From NCBI GenBank assembly GCA_944323245.1, contig CALURT010000021.1:1-42968 (forward strand): 42,968 nucleotides of DNA, given 5' to 3'. This stretch comes from an uncultured Bacteroidales bacterium (GTDB lineage: Bacteria; Bacteroidota; Bacteroidia; Bacteroidales; UBA932). A model generated the notes under the pieces. The model was given only the letters and a program-made list of their open reading frames with translations, was not told the DNA's origin and searched no databases. The translations under genes and the position numbers were made by a program. Positions 36,051 to 42,968 of this stretch are shown one piece after another (the first letter of the stretch is position 1; each line of letters starts with the position of its first letter).

Positions 36051-38249
36051 TCAATGAATCCAGACCGTAAGTCCTGCCATTACGATGGATACCATGCTCA
36101 TCAGCTTTATCAGAATGTTCAGCGACGGTCCTGAAGTATCCTTGAACGGATCACCTACAGTATCTCCGACCACAGTAGCCTTGTGGCATTCTGAATTCTT
36201 GCCTCCGAGATTGCCTTCCTCGACATATTTCTTGGCGTTGTCCCATGCACCGCCGGCATTGGCCATGAATATCGCAAGGACGAATCCGGAACCGAGACCG
36301 CCTATCAGAAGCCCCATTACTCCGGCCACGCCGAGCACAAGACCTACTATGACAGGGACTATTATCGCTATGAGCGACGGCATCAGCATTTCCCTTTGGG
36401 CTCCTCTTGTGGAGATTTCGACACAACGGGCATAGTCAGGAGTGGCCTCCTTGGTCAGAATCCCCTTTATTTCACGGAACTGACGACGCACTTCCTCCAC
36501 CATTTTCTGCGCTGCACGGCCTACCGCATTCATGGTCAGACCGCAGAAAAGGAAGGACATCATGGCTCCGATGAATACGCCCACAAGGACTGTAGGATTC
36601 ATCAGATTGACTTGATAATATTCCATCATGTCCGGAATCGTCGCCATGGCGACCTCGACCTCCCGGCCGGCGACTTCGATGAAATTCTGTCCGATATGGG
36701 CAAGTCCTATCTTGATTTCCTCGATATAGGAAGCCAGCAGGGCAAGGGCTGTCAATGCGGCCGAGCCTATTGCAAATCCTTTTCCTGTCGCTGCCGTAGT
36801 GTTCCCGAGGGCATCCAGCACATCGGTTCTCCTTCTCACTTCAGGATCGAGTTCGCTCATCTGCGCATTTCCTCCCGCGTTGTCTGCGATAGGTCCGTAT
36901 GCGTCGGTCGCAAGCGTTATTCCCAATGTGGAAAGCATCCCGACGGAAGCTATGCCTATGCCGTACAGTCCGAGACTGATATTCTGTGCGGACAGCATGT
37001 TGGCGAAATCGAAATCTATGGCGCAGAGATAGGACAGGAGAATCGCCACGGCTATGGTCACGACAGGTATCGCCGTGGAAATCATACCGAGACCCACTCC
37101 TGAAATTATCACCGTAGCCGGACCTGTCTGTGAACTCTCGGCAAGTTTCTTCGTCGGCTTGTAGGAATGCGAGGTATAGTATTCGGTAGACTGGCCTATA
37201 ATGACTCCTGCCACCAATCCGACAATCACCGAAAAGGATATTCCGAGCCAGTTTTCGATCCCGAGAAGATAAAGGATGCCGAATGTGGCCACTGCAATAA
37301 GACCTGCGCTGAGGTTGGTACCGAAGCCCAAGGATTTCAGCAGGGCGCTCATTCCGGCCCCCTCTTTAGTCCTGACGGTATAGATGCCTATGATGGACAA
37401 TATCACACCCACTGCGGCTATCAGCATCGGTGCGAATACCGCCTTGAGCTGCATTTCCTCACCTGAAATCATGAATGCGGAAGCCCCGAGGGCCGCCGTA
37501 GCGAGGATTGAGCCGCAATAGGACTCGTACAGGTCGGCGCCCATACCTGCGACATCACCCACATTGTCTCCCACATTGTCGGCGATTGTCGCCGGATTTC
37601 TCGGATCGTCTTCAGGGATACCGGCTTCCACCTTTCCCACAAGGTCTGCTCCCACGTCGGCTGCTTTCGTATAGATTCCGCCTCCGACCCTTGCGAACAG
37701 GGCCTGGGTTGATGCTCCCATACCGAAAGTAAGCATGGTCGTGGTAATCACCACCAATTTCTGAGGTCCGTCCACACCTATGAAATGATCAAGGATGATA
37801 TACCATACCGAAATATCAAGGAGTCCGAGCCCGACCACCGTCAGACCCATCACAGCACCTGAACGGAAAGCCAGCTTGAGTCCGGAATTCAATGAATTCA
37901 TGGCAGCGTTCGCCGTCCTTGCGGATGCGTATGTCGCCGTTTTCATACCCACATAACCTGCAAGGCCGGAGAAGAATCCTCCCGTCAGGAACGCAAACGG
38001 CACCCACGGGTTCTGCACCCCGAATCCGTACGCCAGTACGGCAAAAAAGGCTGCGATTATAATGAATACGATTGTAACGACCTTGTACTGCTGCTTGAGG
38101 TAAGCCATCGCTCCTTTCCTTACGTAGAGAGCTATTTCCTTCATGGTGGCTGTACCTTCACTTTCCTTCATCATCTGTCTGAAAAAGAGCCATGCGAAAA
38201 ACAAGGCGGCAAGTGCTGCAATAGGCACAAAATAAAATAAATTAGTCAT
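36051..38249 (-). CDS. hppA: K+-dependent membrane-bound ion-pumping pyrophosphatase
   Basis: 732 residues with about 16 transmembrane helices. It couples pyrophosphate hydrolysis to export of H+ or Na+. The substrate motif DVGADLVGKVEAGIPEDDPR and the acidic loop NVGDNVGDVAGMGADLYESY are intact. GNTTAATGKGFAIGSA has Ala at the position that is Lys in K+-independent enzymes, so K+-dependence is likely. I cannot decide the pumped ion from sequence alone. Monocistronic with a divergent promoter facing the nagB pair. Confidence 0.93.
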   Translation of the reverse strand: MTNLFYFVPIAALAALFFAWLFFRQMMKESEGTATMKEIALYVRKGAMAYLKQQYKVVTIVFIIIAAFFAVLAYGFGVQNPWVPFAFLTGGFFSGLAGYVGMKTATYASARTANAAMNSLNSGLKLAFRSGAVMGLTVVGLGLLDISVWYIILDHFIGVDGPQKLVVITTTMLTFGMGASTQALFARVGGGIYTKAADVGADLVGKVEAGIPEDDPRNPATIADNVGDNVGDVAGMGADLYESYCGSILATAALGASAFMISGEEMQLKAVFAPMLIAAVGVILSIIGIYTVRTKEGAGMSALLKSLGFGTNLSAGLIAVATFGILYLLGIENWLGISFSVIVGLVAGVIIGQSTEYYTSHSYKPTKKLAESSQTGPATVIISGVGLGMISTAIPVVTIAVAILLSYLCAIDFDFANMLSAQNISLGLYGIGIASVGMLSTLGITLATDAYGPIADNAGGNAQMSELDPEVRRRTDVLDALGNTTAATGKGFAIGSAALTALALLASYIEEIKIGLAHIGQNFIEVAGREVEVAMATIPDMMEYYQVNLMNPTVLVGVFIGAMMSFLFCGLTMNAVGRAAQKMVEEVRRQFREIKGILTKEATPDYARCVEISTRGAQREMLMPSLIAIIVPVIVGLVLGVAGVMGLLIGGLGSGFVLAIFMANAGGAWDNAKKYVEEGNLGGKNSECHKATVVGDTVGDPFKDTSGPSLNILIKLMSMVSIVMAGLTVWIH

Positions 38250-38280
38250 AGTGTTATTAATGTTTGATTAAAAATTCAAG

Positions 38281-38288
38281 CAAATATA
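38281..38288 (-). promoter_or_regulatory. -7 box of the hppA promoter
   Basis: TATATTTG on the minus strand, 32 nt before the hppA ATG; no TTTG at -33. Confidence 0.5.
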
Positions 38289-38322
38289 CACAATTTTCAA
38301 TATTAATGTGGAATTTATTTTA

Positions 38323-38330
38323 TAACTTTG
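38323..38330 (+). promoter_or_regulatory. -7 box of the nagB-like operon
   Basis: TAACTTTG, 22 nt before the ATG at 38352. It overlaps a TTG that could be read as an earlier start codon, which argues for the ATG. Confidence 0.5.
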
Positions 38331-38351
38331 TCTAATCAATTCAAAATTGTC

Positions 38352-40268
38352 ATGAAACATTTTTCTTTACCAAAAGACGGAGGGCTTATCGAACAGGGTC
38401 TGCCCGATGACATTCTTCACAGTTATGAAAAGATTCCTGCGAAAATCTTCGACGACCAGTCGGATGCATGCGCAGAAATTGCTGAAACCATAATCTCTGC
38501 TATCAGAAATTGCACAGACCGTAAATTCAGACTCGGAATCACTACCGGCTCCACACCAGTCACCCTTTACAGGGAATTGGTCCGCAACTACAAGGAAGGC
38601 AAGGTTTCTTTCGCCAACGTGGAAGTCTGCAGCATCGATGAATATTACCCTGTCGGGAAAAACGAACAGCAAAGCCGCAACCGCAGAATACATGAGGAAT
38701 TCCTGAACCAGGTCGATATCGACAAGAGCAATGTCCATATTCCTGACGGCACTGTAGCCGAAGAAAGGATTTCGGAATACTGCGCCGATTTCGACAAAAA
38801 GGCTTCAAACCTCGACCTTTTGGTAATAGGTGTGGGAGAACAGGGCCAGATAGGCTTCAATGAGTCCGGTTCTTCTGAAAAGAGCCGTACAAGGACGGTC
38901 CTCCTTTCCTATAAATCGAGAAAAGTACAGTCCAAGAATTTCAACGGCAACATCGCCGACACTCCGAAGACCGCCATTACCGTGGGTATCGCCACAATGA
39001 TGAGCGCAAAGAAAATCATCCTCATGGCATGGGGCGAGGACAAGGCCAACGCCGTAAAGGAAATCGTAGAAGGTCCTGTCACTTCCTCCTGCCCTGCATC
39101 CTACCTGCAGAGGCATGAGAACATTGTATTCTATGCTGACGAAAACTCGGCCAGCCTCCTTTCAAGGATAGTGGCACCTTGGCTCGTCGGGCCTTGCAAA
39201 TGGACGCCGAAATTCATAAGAAAAGCCGTGGTATGGCTCTGCGAGACCGTCCACAAGCCTATACTGAAACTCACGCATCAGGATTATATCCAGAACTCCC
39301 TCGGAGAACTGCTCGAAAAGAAAGGTCCGTACGACAAGATCAACATCGACGTATTCAACGACCTGCAGCATACCATCACCGGATGGCCGGGAGGAAAACC
39401 GAACGCAGACGATTCCACCCGTCCGGTGTCCTCGACCCCGTTCCCTAAGAGAGTGGTGATTTTCTCTCCGCATCCTGACGACGACGTGATTTCGATGGGA
39501 GGTACGTTCATCCGCCTCGTAGAGCAGGGACACGACGTGCATGTGGCATACGAAACTTCAGGAAACGTCGCAGTCCACGATGACGTGGTGCTCCAGCATA
39601 TGGATACCGCCCACGAACTCGGATTCGCCGACAAGTACGATGAGGTCAAGAAAATAGTGGACAGCAAGAAACCGGGCGAGCCGGAACCTCGTGCGCTGCT
39701 CAACATCAAAGGCGCCATCCGCCGTGCCGAAGCCCGTGCCGCAGTCCGCTCATTCGGACTCAACGAAAATACCAACGCCCACTTCCTCAATCTTCCGTTC
39801 TACGAGACGGGCGGAATCAAAAAGGGAGAAAGGACACAGAAGGACATCGACATCATCATAGAGCTTCTTCAGAAAGTGCGTCCTCATCAGATTTACGTTG
39901 CCGGAGACCTCGCAGATCCGCACGGAACCCACAGGGTATGTACGGAAGCCGTCCTTGAGGCCCTTGACCAGCTGAAAGACGAGGCTTGGATGAAGGAATG
40001 CCATGTATGGCTTTACAGAGGCGCATGGATGGAATGGGAACTCGGGAAGGTCGATATGGCCGTTCCGCTCAGTCCGGACGAACTCATCAAGAAGCGTCAT
40101 GCCATCTACCGTCATGTGTCGCAGAAGGACATCGTTCCGTTCCCGGGAGACGACTCACGTGAATTCTGGCAGAGGGCCGAGGACAGGACGCAGAACACGG
40201 CCCGCCTGTACAATGAACTCGGCATGGCTGAATATCAGGCCATCGAAGTATTCGTAAAACTGTTTTAA
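38352..40268 (+). CDS. NagB-like / PIG-L deacetylase fusion with altered isomerase site
   Basis: 638 residues in two domains. The N-terminal glucosamine-6-phosphate-deaminase-like domain covers about 30-285: [16 protein letters not shown] (Asp96), and the loop [12 protein letters not shown], where the catalytic Asp and His of E. coli NagB (141 and 143) are Gln164 and Gln166; Glu171 remains. The C-terminal LmbE/PIG-L-type domain starts near 367, with HPDDD at 374-378 and a later PHGTHR. Fusions of this layout are common in Bacteroidales and are often annotated as NagB. Here the deaminase half may bind a sugar phosphate without isomerising it, while the deacetylase half may act on an N-acetyl group. 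It sits 10 bp before a canonical nagB. Confidence 0.85.
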   Translation: MKHFSLPKDGGLIEQGLPDDILHSYEKIPAKIFDDQSDACAEIAETIISAIRNCTDRKFRLGITTGSTPVTLYRELVRNYKEGKVSFANVEVCSIDEYYPVGKNEQQSRNRRIHEEFLNQVDIDKSNVHIPDGTVAEERISEYCADFDKKASNLDLLVIGVGEQGQIGFNESGSSEKSRTRTVLLSYKSRKVQSKNFNGNIADTPKTAITVGIATMMSAKKIILMAWGEDKANAVKEIVEGPVTSSCPASYLQRHENIVFYADENSASLLSRIVAPWLVGPCKWTPKFIRKAVVWLCETVHKPILKLTHQDYIQNSLGELLEKKGPYDKINIDVFNDLQHTITGWPGGKPNADDSTRPVSSTPFPKRVVIFSPHPDDDVISMGGTFIRLVEQGHDVHVAYETSGNVAVHDDVVLQHMDTAHELGFADKYDEVKKIVDSKKPGEPEPRALLNIKGAIRRAEARAAVRSFGLNENTNAHFLNLPFYETGGIKKGERTQKDIDIIIELLQKVRPHQIYVAGDLADPHGTHRVCTEAVLEALDQLKDEAWMKECHVWLYRGAWMEWELGKVDMAVPLSPDELIKKRHAIYRHVSQKDIVPFPGDDSREFWQRAEDRTQNTARLYNELGMAEYQAIEVFVKLF

Positions 40269-40278
40269 TCGTTGTCAA

Positions 40279-41070
40279 ATGAGACTTATTATCAATGAAG
40301 ATGCGTCGAAAGGCGCAATATGGGCGGCACATTACATCGTTGCCAAAATAAAGGAAAAAGCCGCAAGGACCGACAAACCGTTCGTGCTCGGACTGCCTAC
40401 CGGCTCCACTCCGATAGCGACCTACAAGGAACTCATCAGAATGAACAAGGCCGGTGAAGTGTCATTCAAAAACGTCATTACGTTCAATATGGACGAATAT
40501 GTCGGTCTTCCGGAGTCCCATCCGGAAAGCTACCATTCGTTCATGGCCAAGAATTTCTTTGATCACGTGGACGTTCCGAAAGAGAATATCAACATCCTTA
40601 ACGGAAATGCTCCTGACCTCGAAGCTGAATGCGCTTCCTATGAAGCACGTATCGAGGCTGCCGGCGGTATCGACCTTTTCATGGGCGGCGTAGGAGAAGA
40701 CGGACATCTCGCATTCAACGAGCCGTTTTCCTCCCTTGTGTCACGCACCCGTGTGAAGACTCTTACCTACGACACCATTCTCGTAAACTCCCGCTTCTTC
40801 GACAACGACATCACCAAGGTTCCGAAACTCGCCCTGACCGTTGGTGTCGGGACAGTGCTCTCCGCCAAGGAAGTCCTTGTGCTTGCATTCGGACACAAAA
40901 AGGCCCGTGCATTGCAGCAGGCTGTGGAAGGCGCATATTCGCACACATGTACATTGTCTGCCCTTCAGGCTCATCCACACGGCATAGTCGTCTGCGACGA
41001 ACTCGCCGCCGGAGAACTGAAAGTCAACACCTACAGGTATTTCAAGGACATCGAGAAAAACAATCTCTAG
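40279..41070 (+). CDS. nagB: Glucosamine-6-phosphate deaminase
   Basis: 263 residues, normal length. It converts glucosamine-6-phosphate to fructose-6-phosphate and ammonia. Active-site motifs are intact: [36 protein letters not shown] with Asp and His, and SRTRVKTL. The C-terminal lid [10 protein letters not shown] follows E. coli NagB. It lies in one operon with the fusion protein; a family-wide function in amino-sugar catabolism is likely. Confidence 0.95.
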   Translation: MRLIINEDASKGAIWAAHYIVAKIKEKAARTDKPFVLGLPTGSTPIATYKELIRMNKAGEVSFKNVITFNMDEYVGLPESHPESYHSFMAKNFFDHVDVPKENINILNGNAPDLEAECASYEARIEAAGGIDLFMGGVGEDGHLAFNEPFSSLVSRTRVKTLTYDTILVNSRFFDNDITKVPKLALTVGVGTVLSAKEVLVLAFGHKKARALQQAVEGAYSHTCTLSALQAHPHGIVVCDELAAGELKVNTYRYFKDIEKNNL

Positions 41071-41071
41071 A

Positions 41072-41102
41072 GACCCAAAAGGGTAATTTCTGCGTTTGGG
41101 TC
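41072..41102. repeat. Collapsed REP-like repeat after nagB (family member 2)
   Basis: GACCCAAA and TTTGGGTC form an 8-bp stem around a 15-nt loop ending TTTCTGCG. The first 25 bases match the repeat after nrdD at all but two positions. The internal palindrome of the longer copy is missing. It begins 1 base after the nagB stop codon. Confidence 0.6.
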
Positions 41103-41117
41103 ACCATCTTATAATAT

Positions 41118-41149
41118 GCATCCGGGCACGGAAATGTCCGGATGCTTTT
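41118..41149 (+). terminator. Intrinsic terminator of the nagB operon
   Basis: GCATCCGG and CCGGATGC form an 8-bp stem with a 12-nt loop; TTTT follows. It lies 13 nt before the ATG of the decayed regulator. Confidence 0.7.
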
Positions 41150-41161
41150 GTAGTCCGGCCG

Positions 41162-41701
41162 ATGAAAAATTTTCTGACTGTTTGTCTTCTGACACTCTTC
41201 GTTGCGGCTTCCTGTAGCCGGGAGCAGAGCCTTTCCGGGCTTAATGAAGTCGGAAGCTACATTAATGAGCATCCCGAGGCGGCCCTTGCCGCTTTGGATT
41301 CGCTGTCCTCTACGGGAGAGATACGCGGAAAGGAAGCAAATGCAAAATTCGCCCTTCTGTATTCTGTTGCCCTTGACAAGAACGGTATCGATGCCGTCGA
41401 CGACAGGCTGCAGCTTCTTGACAAATTCTTTACCGCGGCTATCCTTGACAGCTATGAGATAGACAAAAAGGCGAGCAAGGAAATCGAGCAGCTCGTTGCC
41501 GACAGGGACAAGTTTCTCTATACCACGAGGATGACCTTTGCGGCAGCGCATCCGGGCTTCATCGGCTTCCTCGAATCAAAAGGTCTTTCGGAATGGGAGA
41601 TAGAGTACTGTTGCCTTTAGGCAATCTGGCTTAAAGGGAAAGACATAGGATTTTATATCAACAAAAAAAGGCACTATAACGTGTGCACTCCTTGCCTGTG
41701 A
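41162..41701 (+). pseudogene. Decayed TPR/HTH-type Bacteroidota regulator
   Basis: The intact frame (152 residues) starts with a lipoprotein-like signal (VAASC) and one TPR-like stretch, NEHPEAALAALDSL, LLYSVALDKNGID. It then jumps to a C-terminal segment ADRDKFLYTTRMTFAAAHPG, FIGFLESKGLSEWEIEYCCL. At that point a TAG stop is met. In the same frame the next 26 codons read AIWLKGKDIGFYINKKRH and YNVCTPCL before TGA, which continues the LuxR-like helix-turn-helix end normal for these proteins (EYCCLYAIGLKGK is usual). So a Tyr codon became TAG, the HTH is truncated, and the TPR/transmembrane middle (roughly 300 residues in relatives) is gone. Confidence 0.75.
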
Positions 41702-41743
41702 TTTGTTAATATTCTTGATAATCAATCTATTGTAAATATTATT

Positions 41744-41780
41744 TGTTAAACTTTTTTCTCGGATGTTAAACTTTTTCGGA
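41744..41780 (+). repeat. Short imperfect tandem repeat
   Basis: TGTTAAACTTTTTTCTCGGA is followed at once by TGTTAAACTTTTTCGGA; a 3-base deletion separates the units. It lies just upstream of the -7 box of the following lipoprotein gene and may cover its -33 region. Confidence 0.6.
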
Positions 41781-41781
41781 A

Positions 41782-41789
41782 TACCTTTG
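41782..41789 (+). promoter_or_regulatory. -7 box of the small lipoprotein gene
   Basis: TACCTTTG, 22 nt before the ATG. The position of a -33 element is occupied by the tandem repeat; no TTTG. Confidence 0.45.
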
Positions 41790-41811
41790 GACCAAATAAG
41801 AAAATAAGGTA

Positions 41812-42402
41812 ATGAAAAAATTGTCGATACTGCTTGCGCTTGTCCTGTTGACTTCGTGTTCGAAAGACAAGGAAATGGCAATCTATACTTTCAATGAGGA
41901 GGTTGCAGGGAAGTATGTGTTTAATATTGCATACTTGCTTTCGGGCGACCTTATTGATTTGGAGGGAGATCGCAGAGATTATGGCAACATAGTTTCAATG
42001 TTCGGTTATCCGAATGTGGATTTTCTTGCGGATACTTTCGGAGGATACGTCACGCCGATTACGGCCGGTCGCGATAGGGGCAGGATTTATCTGAAGTTTC
42101 CGTTGCAGAATGTCGTAATTGAAGAAGACGGCTCATATTCGATAGGGGGCGACCCGTTGATTGCAGGCATTACATTTTCGTATGCAGTGAACTCTGACGG
42201 ATCGGTTACCGTACTTCCTGAAGTGGATTATACCGAGGTAGACATGCTGAAGGACGAGCACAGATATATCAGTGTCGGGGATGCAAAAATAACGCAGTTG
42301 TCCGTAGGGAGAATCTCAATGGAGATTTCTGTTGGATATTATGACTTTCTGACAGAAACAGTGAAGGTCTATCCTGTACTTATGGTATATTATAAGGAAT
42401 GA
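41812..42402 (+). CDS. Small hypothetical lipoprotein
   Basis: 196 residues with lipobox LTSC (Cys16) followed by SKDKE, which fits a surface export signal. The rest is beta-rich, with SMFGYPNVDFLAD, RIYLKFPLQNVVIEEDGSY and a closing VKVYPVLMVYYKE. It resembles Bacteroidales DUF4840-type lipoproteins in length and rhythm, but I cannot confirm that. Codon use is more T-rich than in the core genes, suggesting acquisition. Single gene with its own promoter box, ending at a bidirectional terminator. Confidence 0.65.
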   Translation: MKKLSILLALVLLTSCSKDKEMAIYTFNEEVAGKYVFNIAYLLSGDLIDLEGDRRDYGNIVSMFGYPNVDFLADTFGGYVTPITAGRDRGRIYLKFPLQNVVIEEDGSYSIGGDPLIAGITFSYAVNSDGSVTVLPEVDYTEVDMLKDEHRYISVGDAKITQLSVGRISMEISVGYYDFLTETVKVYPVLMVYYKE

Positions 42403-42465
42403 TTTGGTAATGGTGGGTAATGATGCACAAAATAGAAAACATTTTCGATAAAATACCATACAAAC

Positions 42466-42501
42466 AAAAAAGCACTCAGGGAATACCTTGAGTGCTTTTT
42501 T
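42466..42501. terminator. Bidirectional terminator between the lipoprotein and the rRNA/tRNA unit
   Basis: AAAAAAGCACTCA pairs with TGAGTGCTTTTTT (13 bp), extended by GG/CC and a wobble, with a tetraloop AATA. It is symmetrical, with A-run and T-run on opposite sides, so it works in both directions. On the minus strand it begins 1 nt after the 3' end of tRNA-Ala, so transcription of the 16S-Ile-Ala unit ends there. Confidence 0.85.
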
Positions 42502-42502
42502 G

Positions 42503-42576
42503 TGGAGATAGTCGGAGTCGAACCGACGACCCTCTGCTTGCAAAGCAGATGCTCTAGCCAACTGAGCTATACCCCC
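42503..42576 (-). tRNA. tRNA-Ala (anticodon TGC)
   Basis: 74 nt. Acceptor GGGGGTA pairs with TATCTCC (two G.U pairs). The anticodon loop reads CTTTGCAAG in the stem context GCATCTGCTTTGCAAGCAGA, anticodon TGC. The T-arm is GTCGGTTCGACTCCGAC. CCA is not encoded. It is the last gene of the rrn-type unit. Confidence 0.95.
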
Positions 42577-42597
42577 ATACTCGTTTATTTTGGCAGA

Positions 42598-42680
42598 TTT
42601 CTGCGTTAGGCTTCGCCTCCTCTCTCCTCACAACCGTCAGGTTGCTGCGTCGTTCGTCGCTTGCCTGCCTTGATCTCTGC
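42598..42680. repeat. REP-like repeat in the tRNA-Ala/tRNA-Ile spacer (family member 3)
   Basis: TTTCTGCGTTAGGCTT...CTCTCCTCACAACC-GTCA-GGTTGCTGCG...GCCTTGA lines up with the repeat after nrdD (TTTCTGCGTTATGCTT...TCCTCA...GTAC-ACCA-GTAC...CTGCG...GCCTTGA). It expands the spacer between the two tRNAs to about 200 bp. Confidence 0.5.
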
Positions 42681-42773
42681 TCAAAATGAACTTCGTCTGC
42701 ATTTCGTTTGATTCGGGTAATTTCCTCCAAATCGAACTTCAAAATTTCTGCGGCAGTGCCGCAAAAGGACTTG

Positions 42774-42847
42774 TAGTCCTGAGCAGACTTGAACTGCTGA
42801 CCCCTACATTATCAGTGTAGTGCTCTAACCAACTGAGCTACAGGACT
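42774..42847 (-). tRNA. tRNA-Ile (anticodon GAT)
   Basis: 74 nt. Acceptor AGTCCTG pairs perfectly with CAGGACT. The anticodon arm ACTACACTGATAATGTAG carries GAT. The T-arm is GCAGTTCAAGTCTGC. CCA is not encoded. It lies 50 bp after the 16S 3' end. Confidence 0.95.
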
Positions 42848-42897
42848 ATATATAAAGAAAGACTTCAATAAAAGAGCAGAGTCAATGTAAGCTCCAA

Positions 42898-42968
<71 letters not shown>

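Noticed and set aside
38328..38351. TTG start of the NagB-like fusion
   Set aside because: The TTG lies within the -7 promoter box; the transcript would begin after it.
41096..41161. TTG start before the decayed regulator
   Set aside because: That stretch holds the terminator of nagB; the ATG at 41162 precedes a proper signal sequence.

Overview
The window looks like a chromosomal stretch from a member of the Bacteroidales (Bacteroidota). The evidence is a SusC/SusD pair with BACON, DUF4843 and PKD-like lipoproteins, many TAnnTTTG promoter -7 boxes, a membrane pyrophosphatase, a NagB/PIG-L fusion typical of the order, and a Bacteroidota-like 16S 3' end at the right edge. I cannot place it below order. 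Most of the window is core genome. The left 14 kb is an accessory outer-membrane uptake locus that is patchily AT-rich.

Layout. 99-14440 (minus): one operon of seven genes, susC, susD, a DUF4843 lipoprotein, a PKD-like lipoprotein, a large secreted zinc metalloprotease, a paralogue of it that has lost every zinc ligand, and a BACON lipoprotein. It has no carbohydrate-active enzyme, so it looks like a protein or peptide utilisation locus. 14661-19881: malate dehydrogenase (minus), then divergently a 44-codon small ORF with an Sfp-type phosphopantetheinyl transferase, then the anaerobic ribonucleotide reductase nrdD and its activase nrdG. 19844-24296 (minus): a TPR protein, an EnvC-like amidase activator and an NAD-dependent epimerase with a C-terminal zinc-finger-like tail. 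24436-26218: an ECF sigma factor overlapping an anti-sigma/outer-membrane-barrel fusion. 26248-29960: mlaF and mlaE (minus), yifB/comM and tsaE (plus). 29897-35738 (minus): an unknown lipoprotein and the operon sufB-pnuC-sufC-sufD-ispE. 36051-41070: hppA (minus), then a NagB-like/PIG-L fusion and a canonical nagB (plus). 41162-42968: a decayed TPR-HTH regulator, a small lipoprotein, and on the minus strand the 3' end of 16S rRNA, tRNA-Ile and tRNA-Ala, closed at once by a terminator with no 23S gene.

The most unusual signal is a ~236-bp element present twice, at 19134-19370 and (inverted) 35744-35978. Each copy ends 4-5 nt before a start codon, that of nrdG and that of sufB, in the same orientation relative to the gene. 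It can fold into seven successive hairpins. The copies differ at about 20 of 237 positions, and the differences fall in loops and linkers, with one T-A to T.G change, so the stems are kept. Each copy also carries a perfect TACCTTTG box facing the gene. Both downstream genes handle Fe-S clusters. It may be a structured 5' leader, a miniature mobile element that became one, or a coincidence of insertion.

A second, shorter REP-like family beginning TTTCTGCGTT appears after nrdD, after nagB and inside the tRNA-Ala/tRNA-Ile spacer.
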